Below, in pieces: positions 35,954 through 45,580 of a DNA stretch of 64,000 nucleotides. Every line of letters begins with the position of its first letter. Positions within the stretch are counted from its first letter, which is position 1. The notes below the pieces were generated by a model. It was not told the DNA's origin. It saw only the letters and a program-made list of their open reading frames with translations, and did no database searches. Source of the DNA: CAVXJN01 sp963762165 (lineage in GTDB: Bacteria > Pseudomonadota > Gammaproteobacteria > JASBUN01); NCBI GenBank assembly GCA_963762165.1, contig CAVXJN010000003.1, positions 310,001-374,000 on the forward strand, written 5' to 3'. A program made the translations under genes and the position numbers.

Positions 35954-36424
35954 ATGCAACACGACGATCCAAGCCGCAACCTGGGCTTTCTGGTGCACGA
36001 AGTGGCACGTCTGATGCGCCGGCGCTTCGACCGTCGGGTGCAATCGCTCGGTCTGACCCAAGCGCAATGGCGCACCCTGGTGCATCTATCCCGCTGTCAG
36101 GGGATGAACCAAGCGGCCCTCGCGGAAATCCTCGAAATCCGCCCGATCACCCTGACCCGGCTGCTGGACAAACTGCAGCAGGCGGGTTGGATCGAACGTC
36201 GGCTGGATCCGACCGACCGGCGCGTGTTCCGGCTCTATATCACCGAGCAGGCACAACCGATGCTCGCGGAACTGGAAACCGCCGCCGCTGAGACCCGCGC
36301 TGAAGCCACCCAGGGTCTGAGCAATGCCATGCGCAAGGAATTGATCGATTTGCTATGCGCCGTCAAAGGCAACCTCCTGGCTGCCGAACGCAGCCGCGAA
36401 CCCGAGCAAGCCATCCATGAGTAA
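35954..36424 (+). CDS. MarR family transcriptional regulator
   Basis: A 156-residue winged-helix regulator. The wHTH runs from LGLTQAQWRTLVHLSRCQG through NQAALAEILEIRPITLTRLLDKLQQAGWIERRLDPTDRRVFRLYIT; the DxR wing motif DPTDRR is typical. The ATG at 35954 follows the promoter; the GTG upstream at 35912 lies before the predicted transcript start and is discarded. Its 3' end overlaps the emrA-like gene by eight bases, so it most likely represses this efflux operon in response to a phenolic or drug-like ligand. Confidence 0.9.
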   Translation: MQHDDPSRNLGFLVHEVARLMRRRFDRRVQSLGLTQAQWRTLVHLSRCQGMNQAALAEILEIRPITLTRLLDKLQQAGWIERRLDPTDRRVFRLYITEQAQPMLAELETAAAETRAEATQGLSNAMRKELIDLLCAVKGNLLAAERSREPEQAIHE

Positions 36425-37574
36425 CGATACCGGAACCAATGAAGCCCCCAAGCCGACGGCGCCGGCAGGCGCTGCCGAGGACGGCCCGCGGTCGCGCCGC
36501 CGCGTGCGGCGAATCCTGCTCTGGGCCGGACCCCTGGTGGTGGTACTGGTTGCCGGATTCTTCTATTTCACCAGCGGCCGCTACGTCAGCACCGACAATG
36601 CCTATGTCAAAGCCGACAAAGTCGCGGTCAGCCCGCAAGTCGAAGGCGCCGTTGTCGATGTGCAAGTAGCGGAAAATCAGCACGTGGACAAAGGTCAGGT
36701 GCTGTTCCAAATCGATCCGGCGCCGTTTCGGATCGCGCTGCAGCAGGCCGGAGCCCAGCTTGACAGCGTGCACGCCGACCTGATCGCGCTCAAAGCGCAG
36801 TACCGTCAAAGCCAGGAACAACTGCAACTGGCACAAAGCAACCGCAACTACGCGCAACGGGAGTTGCAGCGTCAGCTGGGGCTCGACAAGCGCAAGCTGA
36901 CCTCGCAAGCAGCCGTCGACCAGGCGCGCCATACCGCGGAACAGGCCAAGCAGAGCATTGAAGTGAACCGCGAGCAAATGGCGCAGATCCAGGCCCAGCT
37001 CGGCGGCGACGTCACACTGCCCGTGGAGCAACATCCGCGTTATCGCGCAGCGCTGGCAGCCAAACAGCGGGCGGAGCTGGATTTGCAGCACACCACCGTG
37101 CGGGCCCCGTTCTCCGGTATCGCCAGCAACACGCCCGAGCCCGGCGCCTACGTCAAACCCGGCAGTCCGGTGATGGCGGTGGTCGCCGAAGGTGACGTCT
37201 GGGTGGTGGCGAACTTCAAGGAAACCGATCTCACCCACGTGCATCCGGGGCAGCCGGTGACGATTCACGTCGATACCTATCCCGGCCGGGAATGGCACGG
37301 CCGGGTGGCGAGCGTGAGCCAGGCCACCGGCTCGGAGTTCTCGGTACTGCCGGCACAGAACGCGACCGGCAACTGGGTCAAGGTGGTGCAGCGGATTCCG
37401 GTGCGCATCTCGGTGCAAGCCGCTGCCAACGACCAGGTGCTGCGTTCGGGTATGAGCACCGAAGTCGACATCGATACCGGCAGCTACCGCGCCATCCCCG
37501 GCTTTGCCCGCACCATGCTCAATCGCATGGGTGTGCTCACTGCAAACGCCGCGGAGCCCCCGAACGGCTCATGA
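36417..37574 (+). CDS. HlyD/EmrA family membrane fusion protein
   Basis: A 385-residue periplasmic adaptor. A single N-terminal membrane helix (about 31-51, LLWAGPLVVVLVAGFFYF) is followed by a biotinyl-lipoyl half, a long alpha-helical hairpin (about 105-195) and the second half with TVRAPFSGIASNTPEPGAYV, VVANFKETDLTHVHPGQPV. The order membrane-lipoyl-coil-barrel is that of EmrA, partner of an MFS pump and an outer-membrane channel. ATG overlaps the marR stop; its stop overlaps the emrB start (ATGA). Confidence 0.92.
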   Translation: MSNDTGTNEAPKPTAPAGAAEDGPRSRRRVRRILLWAGPLVVVLVAGFFYFTSGRYVSTDNAYVKADKVAVSPQVEGAVVDVQVAENQHVDKGQVLFQIDPAPFRIALQQAGAQLDSVHADLIALKAQYRQSQEQLQLAQSNRNYAQRELQRQLGLDKRKLTSQAAVDQARHTAEQAKQSIEVNREQMAQIQAQLGGDVTLPVEQHPRYRAALAAKQRAELDLQHTTVRAPFSGIASNTPEPGAYVKPGSPVMAVVAEGDVWVVANFKETDLTHVHPGQPVTIHVDTYPGREWHGRVASVSQATGSEFSVLPAQNATGNWVKVVQRIPVRISVQAAANDQVLRSGMSTEVDIDTGSYRAIPGFARTMLNRMGVLTANAAEPPNGS

Positions 37575-39094
37575 GCGCCGCCCGCCATCGCGGCCTGATC
37601 ACCGCCTCCATCATGCTGGCGACGGTGATGCAGGCGCTGGATACCACCATTGCCAACGTCGCCCTGCCGCACATGCAGGGCGCGCTGTCGGCGACGTTGG
37701 ATCAGGTGGGCTGGGTACTCACCTCCTACATCATCGCCGCCGCGATCATGACGCCGCCGACCGGCTTTCTCGCTGCGCGCTTTGGCCGCAAGCGGGTGTT
37801 CATGGTGGCGGTAAGCGGTTTCACCATTGCCTCCATGTTATGCGGAGCGGCGACCTCCTTGAACGAAATGGTGGCGTTCCGATTGCTGCAAGGCGCCTTC
37901 GGCGCCGGCCTGGTGCCCCTGTCCCAGGCCGTGCTGCTGGATACCTATCCACGCGAACGCCACGCCTCGGCCATGGCCATGTGGGGCGTGGGTGTCATGG
38001 TCGGTCCGATTCTCGGGCCGACCCTGGGCGGGTACTTGACCGAGGTCTACAACTGGCGATGGGTATTCTATATCAATCTGCCCTTCGGCCTGCTTGCTCT
38101 GCTGGGTATCCTGACTTTCGTCCCGGAGACCAAGGCCGACCGCAGCCGGCCGTTCGACTGGTTTGGATTCACCCTGCTGAGCCTCGCCATCGGTGCGTTG
38201 CAGCTGATGCTCGACCGCGGCCAATCCCGGGATTGGTTCACCTCCACCGAGATCATCGTCGAAAGCGTACTGTCGGCGCTGTTCCTCTATATGTTCATCG
38301 TCCACATGCTCACCGACCGGCGTCCGTTCCTGGAGCCGGGGCTGTTCAAGGATCGCAACTTCTCTCTCGGCCTGGTGTTCATTTTCGTGGTCGGCATCAT
38401 ATTGCTCGCGACGCTGGCGCTGTTGCCGCCGTTTTTGCAGAACCTGATGGGTTACCCGGTGATCACCACCGGCTTCGTACTGGCGCCGCGCGGGGTAGGC
38501 ACCATGATCGCCATGCTCATGGTGGGAAGGCTGGCAGGCAAAGTGGACCCGCGAGCCATGATTTTCGCCGGTCTGAGCCTGACCGCCCTGTCGCTTTGGG
38601 AAATGAGCCACTTCACACTACAGGTGGATACCTGGTCCATCGTCCGCACCGGCGTCACCCAGGGACTGGGCCTGGGCTTCATTTTCGTGCCCTTGAGCAC
38701 CATCACGTTCGCTACGCTGAAGCCCCAGTGGCGCACCGAAGGTACCGCCATGTTCAGCCTCATGCGCAACATCGGCAGCAGCATCGGCATCTCGATCATG
38801 GTGACGCTGCTGGCCCGCAATACCCAAGCCAACCACGCTCTGCTGACGAGCGCGTTGACGCCGTTCAATAGCGCCTTGCAGGCAGCCGGACAGCTCTGGA
38901 ACCCGAGCACTGCCGCAGGCGCCGCGGCCCTGAACGGCGAAGTGACCCGGCAGGCCGCCGCAATCGCCTACCTGGCAGACTTCCGCATAATGATGTGGGT
39001 GACGTTACTGGCGATGCCGTTGCTGGTCTTGTTGCGCAGACCGAGCCACACTGCCCGCGAAACCGACCCGGGGGCGGTGGCCGGCGAGGCATGA
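37571..39094 (+). CDS. DHA2 family MFS drug efflux transporter (EmrB/QacA type)
   Basis: A 507-residue inner-membrane protein with about fourteen helices. Typical DHA2 segments are LDTTIANVALPHMQGAL (helix 1), GWVLTSYIIAAAIMTP, RFGRKRVFM (motif A) and GVGVMVGPILGPTLGGYLTE (motif C). With the EmrA-like protein it should form a proton-driven export pump. No tolC-like gene is nearby, so the outer-membrane channel must be encoded elsewhere. ATG at 37571. Confidence 0.93.
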   Translation: MSAARHRGLITASIMLATVMQALDTTIANVALPHMQGALSATLDQVGWVLTSYIIAAAIMTPPTGFLAARFGRKRVFMVAVSGFTIASMLCGAATSLNEMVAFRLLQGAFGAGLVPLSQAVLLDTYPRERHASAMAMWGVGVMVGPILGPTLGGYLTEVYNWRWVFYINLPFGLLALLGILTFVPETKADRSRPFDWFGFTLLSLAIGALQLMLDRGQSRDWFTSTEIIVESVLSALFLYMFIVHMLTDRRPFLEPGLFKDRNFSLGLVFIFVVGIILLATLALLPPFLQNLMGYPVITTGFVLAPRGVGTMIAMLMVGRLAGKVDPRAMIFAGLSLTALSLWEMSHFTLQVDTWSIVRTGVTQGLGLGFIFVPLSTITFATLKPQWRTEGTAMFSLMRNIGSSIGISIMVTLLARNTQANHALLTSALTPFNSALQAAGQLWNPSTAAGAAALNGEVTRQAAAIAYLADFRIMMWVTLLAMPLLVLLRRPSHTARETDPGAVAGEA

Positions 39095-39230
39095 CCTGAG
39101 GCCGGCGCTCCGAACCGCCGATAGACGCTGGCCTCGCGCTCCTTTATCCTATGCCTCCCCTGGCACCACCTGACCACGCCCAAGCGACAGGGTCATGCGC
39201 TAGTCGGCAGGCGCCGCGGTGCCGATGGCA

Positions 39231-39412
39231 CTGCCGGTAGTAAGATGTACAGTGAAGGTTTGCGCCATAGTTTTTCTGCCCGCCAGGGTACAGCGGGATA
39301 GAGCGCTGCCCTGCGGAGACAGAGGCCAGAGGTTCGAGCCGAGTCTCCGGCACAGCCGCTACGGCGGACCCGAAGGGGTGAGGGCCGCAGGCCCGGATAA
39401 TCCTCTCGGGCG
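39231..39412 (+). pseudogene. Decayed tandem copy of the tRNA-Arg gene and its promoter
   Basis: 39231-39266 repeats, with few changes, the 36 bases before the intact tRNA (GATGTACAGTGAAG-type core). 39293-39336 repeats the D-arm to T-arm part (GGATAGAGCGCTGCCCT and AGAGGTTCGA). About 20 extra bases break the D-arm region. The T-arm ends at TTCGA and its other half, AATCCTCTCGGGCG, reappears only at 39399-39412. The copy therefore has an unpairable cloverleaf and is a pseudo-tRNA. Confidence 0.75.
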
Positions 39413-39445
39413 GGCTGCCGGTATTAGAATGTACAGTGAAGTTTT

Positions 39446-39522
<77 letters not shown>

Positions 39523-39531
39523 ATCTGAAAT

Positions 39532-39556
39532 GGTCCGCCACGCGCGGGCCTTTTTT
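39532..39556 (+). terminator. Intrinsic terminator of tRNA-Arg
   Basis: GGTCCGC, five-base loop, GCGGGCC (seven pairs with one G-T) followed by six T residues, ten bases past the tRNA CCA end. Confidence 0.88.
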
Positions 39557-39770
39557 GTGGTTCCGGTCGAAAATCGCCGCATCGTCAGTGGGCCGCAATC
39601 CAGCGTGCCCGCGCCCCCGGCAGTCCCTCATCGACGACACCCCAGCGCATCGAGAACCGCCCCAGTGTGGTGCACTAGGCTCACAGTCGGCGGAAACACC
39701 TCGTACACTATACTTTTTGTTTCGACGACAACCGCCCCGTCAGGGGAAATGGAAAAGGGGACAATCCGGC

Positions 39771-41315
39771 ATGGTCATTGGCAGAGGAAGTATCTGCATC
39801 ATCGTTTTGAGTCTGCTGATAGGGGCCCGCCATGCCCTGGCGTTCGACTTCCAGGACGTAGTCAATCAGGCCCAGCAACTTTCGCAGAAGCCGTATGCGG
39901 CGCCGAAGAAGATTCCGAGTTTTCTTCAGGAATTATCGTTCGACCAATACCAGAGCATACGCTTCAAACCCGAAAACAGTCTCTGGAGGGGAGGCCCCTC
40001 GCCTTTCCAGGTCATGCTGATTTCGCCGGGTCTGTATTACACCCACGCCGTCAAGATCAACGTGGTCGACGCCCAGGGCACGCACAAGCTCGACTATAAA
40101 AAGAACGACTTCAGCTATTCCGATGCCGAGATCGAAAAGCGGGTGCCTGCAGATCTGGGCTTCGCCGGTTTCAAACTCACTTATCCGTTCAACGACCCCA
40201 AGGTTCAGAACCAATTCCTGGTATTTGCAGGCGCCAGCTATTTTCGCGGTGTGGGCAAAGACAACAGCTTCGGGATCTCTGCACGCGGCCTCGCGGTCAA
40301 CACGGGCCTTTCAACCGGCGAAGACTTTCCGTCCTTTATCGAATACTGGCTGGTGCGGCCGGCGGCAAAAGCAAAACAAGTGGAGTTCTATGGCCTGCTG
40401 GACGGCAAAAATGTCGCCGGCGCATACCATTTCACCGTAACCCCTGGTCCCACCACCAAGTTGCAGGTCGAAGTAAAACTGTTCCCCCGCGAAGAAGTGT
40501 CGCTGTTGGGGGCCGCACCTCTTACCAGCATGTTCTATTACGGCGAGAACACGCCCCGTCCCCGCGGCGAATGGCGGCCTCAGGTTCACGACTCCGACGG
40601 TCTGCTGATCCACAACGGCGCTACCGGCGAATGGCTATGGCGCCCGCTGCTGAATCCGAAACACCTGCAAATGTATTACTTCGACACCGAAAACGTGCGC
40701 GGTTTCGGACTGCTTCAGCGGCAAGTGGACTTTCACGATTACGAGGACTTCGGCGCCCGCTATGAAAAGCGTCCCAGCGCCTGGATCGCACCGACCGGCG
40801 ACTGGGGTCACGGCAAGGTGGTGCTGGTCGAACTGCCCACGGCCAATGAAACCAGTGACAATATCGTCGCGTTCTGGACTCCGGGCGACAAGGTAACCCC
40901 CGCCAAACCATTGGAACTGTCCTACACCTTGGGCTTCGGGACCCCGGATCTCGCCGGCGAGACCATCGGTAGCGCTCAGAGTACGTTCGTCGGTGACGGC
41001 AACGTCATCGGCGGGGGCACCAGTGAAGGCGCGTACCGGATCATCGTCGACTTCACCGGACCCGAACTTGCCAAGCTGCCGCCCGATGCGCCAATCACCG
41101 GCGAGGTGACTGCACAATACGGGGGCAGCGTACTGGAGCATTTCATGGAGTACGTCGCTCCGACGCGGTCGTGGCGGCTTTCTATACTGGCGAAACCGGC
41201 CGATGGCAAGCCGCTGGCGTTGCGCGCTTTCCTGAAAAACGGCGACGAAACCGTGTCCGAGACCTGGACTTACGAATTGCCGGTGGGCAACCAACTGAAG
41301 GTAAAAGGGGACTAA
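39771..41315 (+). CDS. opgG: Periplasmic glucan biosynthesis protein G
   Basis: A 514-residue exported protein: signal peptide (ICIIVLSLLIGARHALA before FDFQDV), then the MdoG domain. Family segments are FDFQDVVNQAQQLSQKPY, SFDQYQSIRFKPENSLWRG, GVGKDNSFGISARGLAVNTG, FREWLV-like EYWLVRP and the C-terminal immunoglobulin-like domain. It is needed for osmoregulated periplasmic glucan backbone processing. ATG at 39771 with AAGGGGA upstream. It is followed by a small ORF and opgH. Confidence 0.93.
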   Translation: MVIGRGSICIIVLSLLIGARHALAFDFQDVVNQAQQLSQKPYAAPKKIPSFLQELSFDQYQSIRFKPENSLWRGGPSPFQVMLISPGLYYTHAVKINVVDAQGTHKLDYKKNDFSYSDAEIEKRVPADLGFAGFKLTYPFNDPKVQNQFLVFAGASYFRGVGKDNSFGISARGLAVNTGLSTGEDFPSFIEYWLVRPAAKAKQVEFYGLLDGKNVAGAYHFTVTPGPTTKLQVEVKLFPREEVSLLGAAPLTSMFYYGENTPRPRGEWRPQVHDSDGLLIHNGATGEWLWRPLLNPKHLQMYYFDTENVRGFGLLQRQVDFHDYEDFGARYEKRPSAWIAPTGDWGHGKVVLVELPTANETSDNIVAFWTPGDKVTPAKPLELSYTLGFGTPDLAGETIGSAQSTFVGDGNVIGGGTSEGAYRIIVDFTGPELAKLPPDAPITGEVTAQYGGSVLEHFMEYVAPTRSWRLSILAKPADGKPLALRAFLKNGDETVSETWTYELPVGNQLKVKGD

Positions 41316-41318
41316 ACC

Positions 41319-41561
41319 ATGCCCTCGCAGTATGAACTGGTCGTCAAGCGCGCATTTCAATACTTGAACATGGCGGAATGCGAAATCAGCGCGGACGCGG
41401 CCCGCGAAACATTGCAGATCATCGACAGCGAGCTTGCCCGCGGCCCGGATGGCTTGTTGGCGCGCGTCCTCGATCGACTGGAACAGCGCTTCAACCCATT
41501 GCCGGGCAGGGTGACAGGGTCCGCACCGCCGCTTTGCCGCGGCAGCATCGGCCATACTTGA
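41319..41561 (+). CDS. Small protein between opgG and opgH, unknown
   Basis: An 80-residue ORF that starts three bases after the opgG stop, with AGGGGA at suitable distance before its ATG. It reads MPSQYELVVKRAFQYLNMAE and then an amphipathic, helix-prone region (ARETLQIIDSELARGPDGLL and RVLDRLEQRFNPL). The last 20 residues are less ordered. It has no signal peptide or membrane helix, so it is likely cytoplasmic. Position and spacing suggest it belongs to the opgGH operon. I do not recognise the family. Confidence 0.6.
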   Translation: MPSQYELVVKRAFQYLNMAECEISADAARETLQIIDSELARGPDGLLARVLDRLEQRFNPLPGRVTGSAPPLCRGSIGHT

Positions 41562-41635
41562 CGGATCGCCCGGATCGAGCGCGAGCCCAACAAGGGCAGC
41601 GCCATCGAAACCGGAAGCTCAGGGAGAATGAGTCA

Positions 41636-43807
41636 GTGAATACAGCAACGGAACATTTGTCTATCGCAGCACGGAGCGGGGCGCGCGAGTGGCGCCGCGC
41701 GGCACGCTGGCGCCGTTCGCTGATTGCCCTCATCGTCGTCGCCCAAACCGCGGTCGCCGTCTACTATATGCTCGCCACGCTGCCCTATCACGGCAGCACC
41801 GGGGTCGAGAAAACGATCGCGACCTTGTTCGCACTTCTGTTCGCGTGGATTTCGGCCGGATTCTGGGTGGCCGTGGTCGGGTTCCTGGTGCGCCGCATGG
41901 GCGGCGATCCTTACTCCCTGCTGCGACGGCACGACGCTGCCGAGCGCGCCGGCACGCCGCTTGCCCGAACCGCCATCGTCATGCCCATCTATCACGAGCC
42001 GGTGGAGGAGAGCCTGCGAGCATTGCGCGCTGCCTATCGTTGTCTCGAACGTGCCGGGCAGCTCGAGCCGTTCGAATTCTTCATCCTGTCCGACAGCCGC
42101 GATCCGAACGTATGGCTCGCCGAACAAGCTGCCTGGTTCAGACTCTGCCAAGAACTGAATGGTATTGGCCGCATTCACTATCGTCGCCGGCCGGTCAACC
42201 TCGACTACAAGAGTGGCAATGTCGCCGACTTCCTGCGCCGCTGGGGCCGGTCATTCGAATATATGATCGTGTTCGACAGCGACAGTGTAATGAGTGCCGA
42301 CAGCATCATTCCGTTGGTCCAACTCATGGAACTGGAGCCGCGGGTCGGCATGATTCAAACCAAACCGACCATCGTCAACGGCCACTCTGCATTTGCGCGC
42401 TTTCAACAACTCGGCAACACCGTCTACGGCTCATTATTCGGTGCCGGACTCGCTGCGCTGCAAATGGGGGAAGCGGCCTACTGGGGCCACAACGCCATTA
42501 TCCGGATCCGGCCTTTCATGCGCGCTTGCGGCCTGAAAAAATTGCCCGGAATAGGCCTGTTCCGCGGACCGATCCTGAGTCACGATTTCGTCGAGGCGGC
42601 TTACATGGGCCGCGCTGGCTACGAAGTATGGCTGGAACCCGATCTGCCCAACAGCTACGAGACCTCGCCGCCCAGTCTGGTGGACGAACTGGCGCGCGAT
42701 CGGCGCTGGGCGAAAGGCAATCTGCAGCACTTGTGGCTGCTGCTGTTCGGTCGCCATCTTCGCTTCGCGCACCGCATGGTGTTTCTGAACGGCATCATGT
42801 CTTATCTCGCCTCGCCCTTGTGGCTGGCGTTTCTGATCGCGTCGGCCGTGGAAACCACCTTGTTCGTGCTTTGGCCGATCAATTATTTTCCGAACGGCCG
42901 CAGTCTGTTCCCGTTGTGGCCGGAATGGCATCCCAGTCTTGCCATCACCCTCGCTGGAAGCACCGCCGTGCTGCTGTTTTTGCCTAAATTCCTGGCCTGG
43001 GTCGACGCCGCGCTGAAGCGGCAGACCGGGGAATACGGGGGCGCCGGGCGGCTGGGCATCAGCATTGTCTTGGAAACCATGGTGTCCACTCTGCTTGCGC
43101 CGATCCGCATGCTGGCCCATACCGGATTCGTGCTCAGTGCGGTGTTCAACATCTCCCTGCATTGGGGCGGACAAAACCGCGCCGACGAAACGCGATGGCG
43201 GGACGCGCTTCTCAAGCACGCACCGGGGAGCATCGCCGCCATGGCGTGGGCAGGATTCGCCTATTGGCTCGATCCGTTGTACTTCTGGTGGTCCATGCCG
43301 GTGGTTGTGCCTTTGGTGCTCGCCGCCCCTACATCGGTGGTCCTCAGCCGGGTGCGGTTGGGGCAGTGGCTGCGCCGCAAGCGTTTATTGTTGATTCCCG
43401 AGGAAATCGAACAACCACCGGTATTGGCCTATGCCAACGACACCGCTGCGCTCGCGAGCAGCAGCGTCCTTCCTGCGTTCCACAATGCCGTGCTCAACAA
43501 GCATGCAAATATACTCCACGCCGCACTGGCACGACGACGCAACGGCGCGGCTCGCCTCCGGCGCATGGAAACCCTGCGCGCGCGGTGCTTGCACGAAGGT
43601 CCGGAAGGATTGAGCCGCAAGCAACTCGACCAACTGGCTCAGGACGCCGATTCCCTCATCTGGCTGCACCGCGAAGCGTGGCGCGCGCCACCCGGTTCCT
43701 ATTGGGACCGGTTGTTGTCTGCGGTCGCGGACACCACCCAGCGAAGCGATAGCTCGCAACGCGTCCCCGATCGACGACGCAACTTGTTACGTCGCCGCAG
43801 CGTGTAA
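41636..43807 (+). CDS. opgH: Glucan biosynthesis glucosyltransferase H
   Basis: A 723-residue membrane glycosyltransferase family 2 protein. Membrane helices lie near 28-48 and 60-85. The GT2 core includes TAIVMPIYHEPVEESLRAL, the DxD-like VFDSDSVM, ILSHDFVEAAYMGRAGYEVW and the QxxRW-like ARDRRWAKGNLQHL. Further helices follow. It makes the beta-1,2 glucan backbone from UDP-glucose at the inner membrane. The GTG at 41636 (preceded by AGGGAG) is used since no in-frame ATG exists at a sensible place. It is shorter than E. coli OpgH but within the family range. Confidence 0.92.
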   Translation: MNTATEHLSIAARSGAREWRRAARWRRSLIALIVVAQTAVAVYYMLATLPYHGSTGVEKTIATLFALLFAWISAGFWVAVVGFLVRRMGGDPYSLLRRHDAAERAGTPLARTAIVMPIYHEPVEESLRALRAAYRCLERAGQLEPFEFFILSDSRDPNVWLAEQAAWFRLCQELNGIGRIHYRRRPVNLDYKSGNVADFLRRWGRSFEYMIVFDSDSVMSADSIIPLVQLMELEPRVGMIQTKPTIVNGHSAFARFQQLGNTVYGSLFGAGLAALQMGEAAYWGHNAIIRIRPFMRACGLKKLPGIGLFRGPILSHDFVEAAYMGRAGYEVWLEPDLPNSYETSPPSLVDELARDRRWAKGNLQHLWLLLFGRHLRFAHRMVFLNGIMSYLASPLWLAFLIASAVETTLFVLWPINYFPNGRSLFPLWPEWHPSLAITLAGSTAVLLFLPKFLAWVDAALKRQTGEYGGAGRLGISIVLETMVSTLLAPIRMLAHTGFVLSAVFNISLHWGGQNRADETRWRDALLKHAPGSIAAMAWAGFAYWLDPLYFWWSMPVVVPLVLAAPTSVVLSRVRLGQWLRRKRLLLIPEEIEQPPVLAYANDTAALASSSVLPAFHNAVLNKHANILHAALARRRNGAARLRRMETLRARCLHEGPEGLSRKQLDQLAQDADSLIWLHREAWRAPPGSYWDRLLSAVADTTQRSDSSQRVPDRRRNLLRRRSV

Positions 43808-43967
43808 TTCTTTTCTCGCATTCCCCACGTCGAAGTTGTTACCCTGCCGCCGGCGTTGATAGCAGGCGGCAGTGCGAATTGTGTGCCGGGGTCGTCCTGC
43901 CACACGGGAGCACCTGCGTGCGTGGTTGACGAACAGCGCATCCGGGCAGCCGATCGAGCGGAGATCG

Positions 43968-45157
43968 ATGGCGGAAGGCAATTACGATTTTAAGTTAGGT
44001 CTAAAGTTCACCATCGTGCTTTGCGGCTGGTGGATCATGATTCCCGCGGCCGACGCGGCCCGGAATTCGAACGCGGACACACAGCACCAACCGGTGAACC
44101 TGAGCAGTACGTACCGGGCGGGCGACCGGCTCGAGTTGCATACGGACTACGTCCGGCAATCGAGCGCCGAGGGCGACGGCGGCGGCTTCCTGGGTCTGCG
44201 CGTGCATTCGCGCGCCGGTCGCTACATGCCATCGTTGCAGATCGAACTGGACTACGGTGCTTTCGATCCGCATTCGAATGTGGCGCTCGGAAGTGAACTG
44301 CAGCGTGCCGTGATGGTAGCGGCGCAATCCACGTGGAATAGCGTGCAATATGGTGTGCGCTACCAGTCCATAGGGCAGAATTTCGTGCCCCTGGCGCACG
44401 TTGACGCGACCGCCACGCCGGGCACGGCTCGCTCGGACATCTGGGCACAGCGCCAATTCGGCAAGGTCGGATTGCGAACCTTCGCCTCGCAAGCAACCGA
44501 CAACGCGATCTCCGACACCCTCCCGCGATCGGCGCTACCCTCAACTATGCGCTCGCGTCCGCACCGGCCGTCGATGCCGCCCTGACCTACTCGCGCCAGA
44601 TCGTGGACAGCTTCAATGATGCCCGCAACGCCGCCGCGATCCGCGAACTGAGCCATCGGCTGTCGGCTACATTGTCGATACGACAGGAATTTTGGAACGC
44701 CACTGCGTCCAGCACCTATACCGACCAATCCGACTGCACCGAAATCGACGGCGTCCAAACCGGCACATGGCGCGACTCCATTGCCATGGCCTACACGCCG
44801 GCTCCCGATCTGTCCATTTCGCCGACATTCACTTATGAAAATGCGCCCGCCGCAGACCATCGCAGCCGCACCAGCACGCGATCGGCAGCGATTGCTTTTC
44901 GGTACCGTCCTGTTGGCCGGCCCTTCGTTTTCTCTGCATCGAGTTCCGTCGCCGCGCAACGCAATGCGGCTTGGGACGCAGACGCTTTTCGTTTCAACTC
45001 CCGAGCCGGCATCCGCATGCCGCTGGCGCTGAACGCTCCGCACCAAAATAACGGCGCCGTTGCGCTGCAGCTCAATTACATCGAGACCACCGACGCTTTC
45101 AATAACGGCGATGATTTGCTACTGAATCTGGAGTTCTCGCTTCACAACTTCGATTGA
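43968..45157 (+). pseudogene. Putative outer-membrane barrel, frameshifted paralogue
   Basis: The start MAEGNYDFKLGLKFTIVL leads into a signal-like stretch ending IPAADA, then NLSSTYRAGDRLELHTDYV and SFDPxx-type strands through ASQATDNAISDTL. The frame then changes at about 44518-44528 and continues as IGATLNYALASAPAVDAALT to the end LNLEFSLHNFD. The downstream neighbour has the same arrangement uninterrupted, with FNYVLSAAPHIDATLSYSRQ at the matching point. The span (1190 bases) is one short of a multiple of three, so one lost base explains it. Alternating hydrophobic residues and a near-terminal Phe fit a beta barrel. Family not recognised. Confidence 0.65.
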
Positions 45158-45580
45158 AGCGCACGGGCCGCCCGCGTCGGCGTGAATGATGACTGCCCAG
45201 GCGCCGCGCGAGCCGGCGTCGTGGCGCTCCAGCCTCTGCCAAGCCATGGTGATCGATTCGGCGTGCCGATTTGCGCGAATCCGCATCCCGCATCTCATAA
45301 ATCGGTCCCATTTCCCCAAAGTCATCACGACTTTCATCGCCGTCTCTCAAGATACCCGCCCCCCGGACGACTCTTAGGGCACGGTCACCGACCGGTTCGC
45401 CCGGACCCGGGCGGGGGATTCTCAAGGGTTGGTCGCAATCGGCTCGGTGCTCCGCAGCGCAAAGCCGAGCCCTGTCGATGCAGTGCCGGGTGAGGACTTT
45501 AGCCGCTGTACGGCAAACCTGAACGCAACGCAGTCCGGACATTTCCCGGGCAGAACAGGAACTGGGGCGGGGAAGACAAC
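45158..45580. other. Gap between the two barrel paralogues
   Basis: About 420 bases with only short, low-quality frames. No terminator or riboswitch was recognised. It probably carries the promoter of the second barrel gene. Confidence 0.35.

Noticed and set aside
43872..43967. Upstream in-frame extension of the first barrel gene
   Set aside because: The ATG at 43968 has CGGAG at proper distance and starts a signal-like sequence; the extension looks non-coding.
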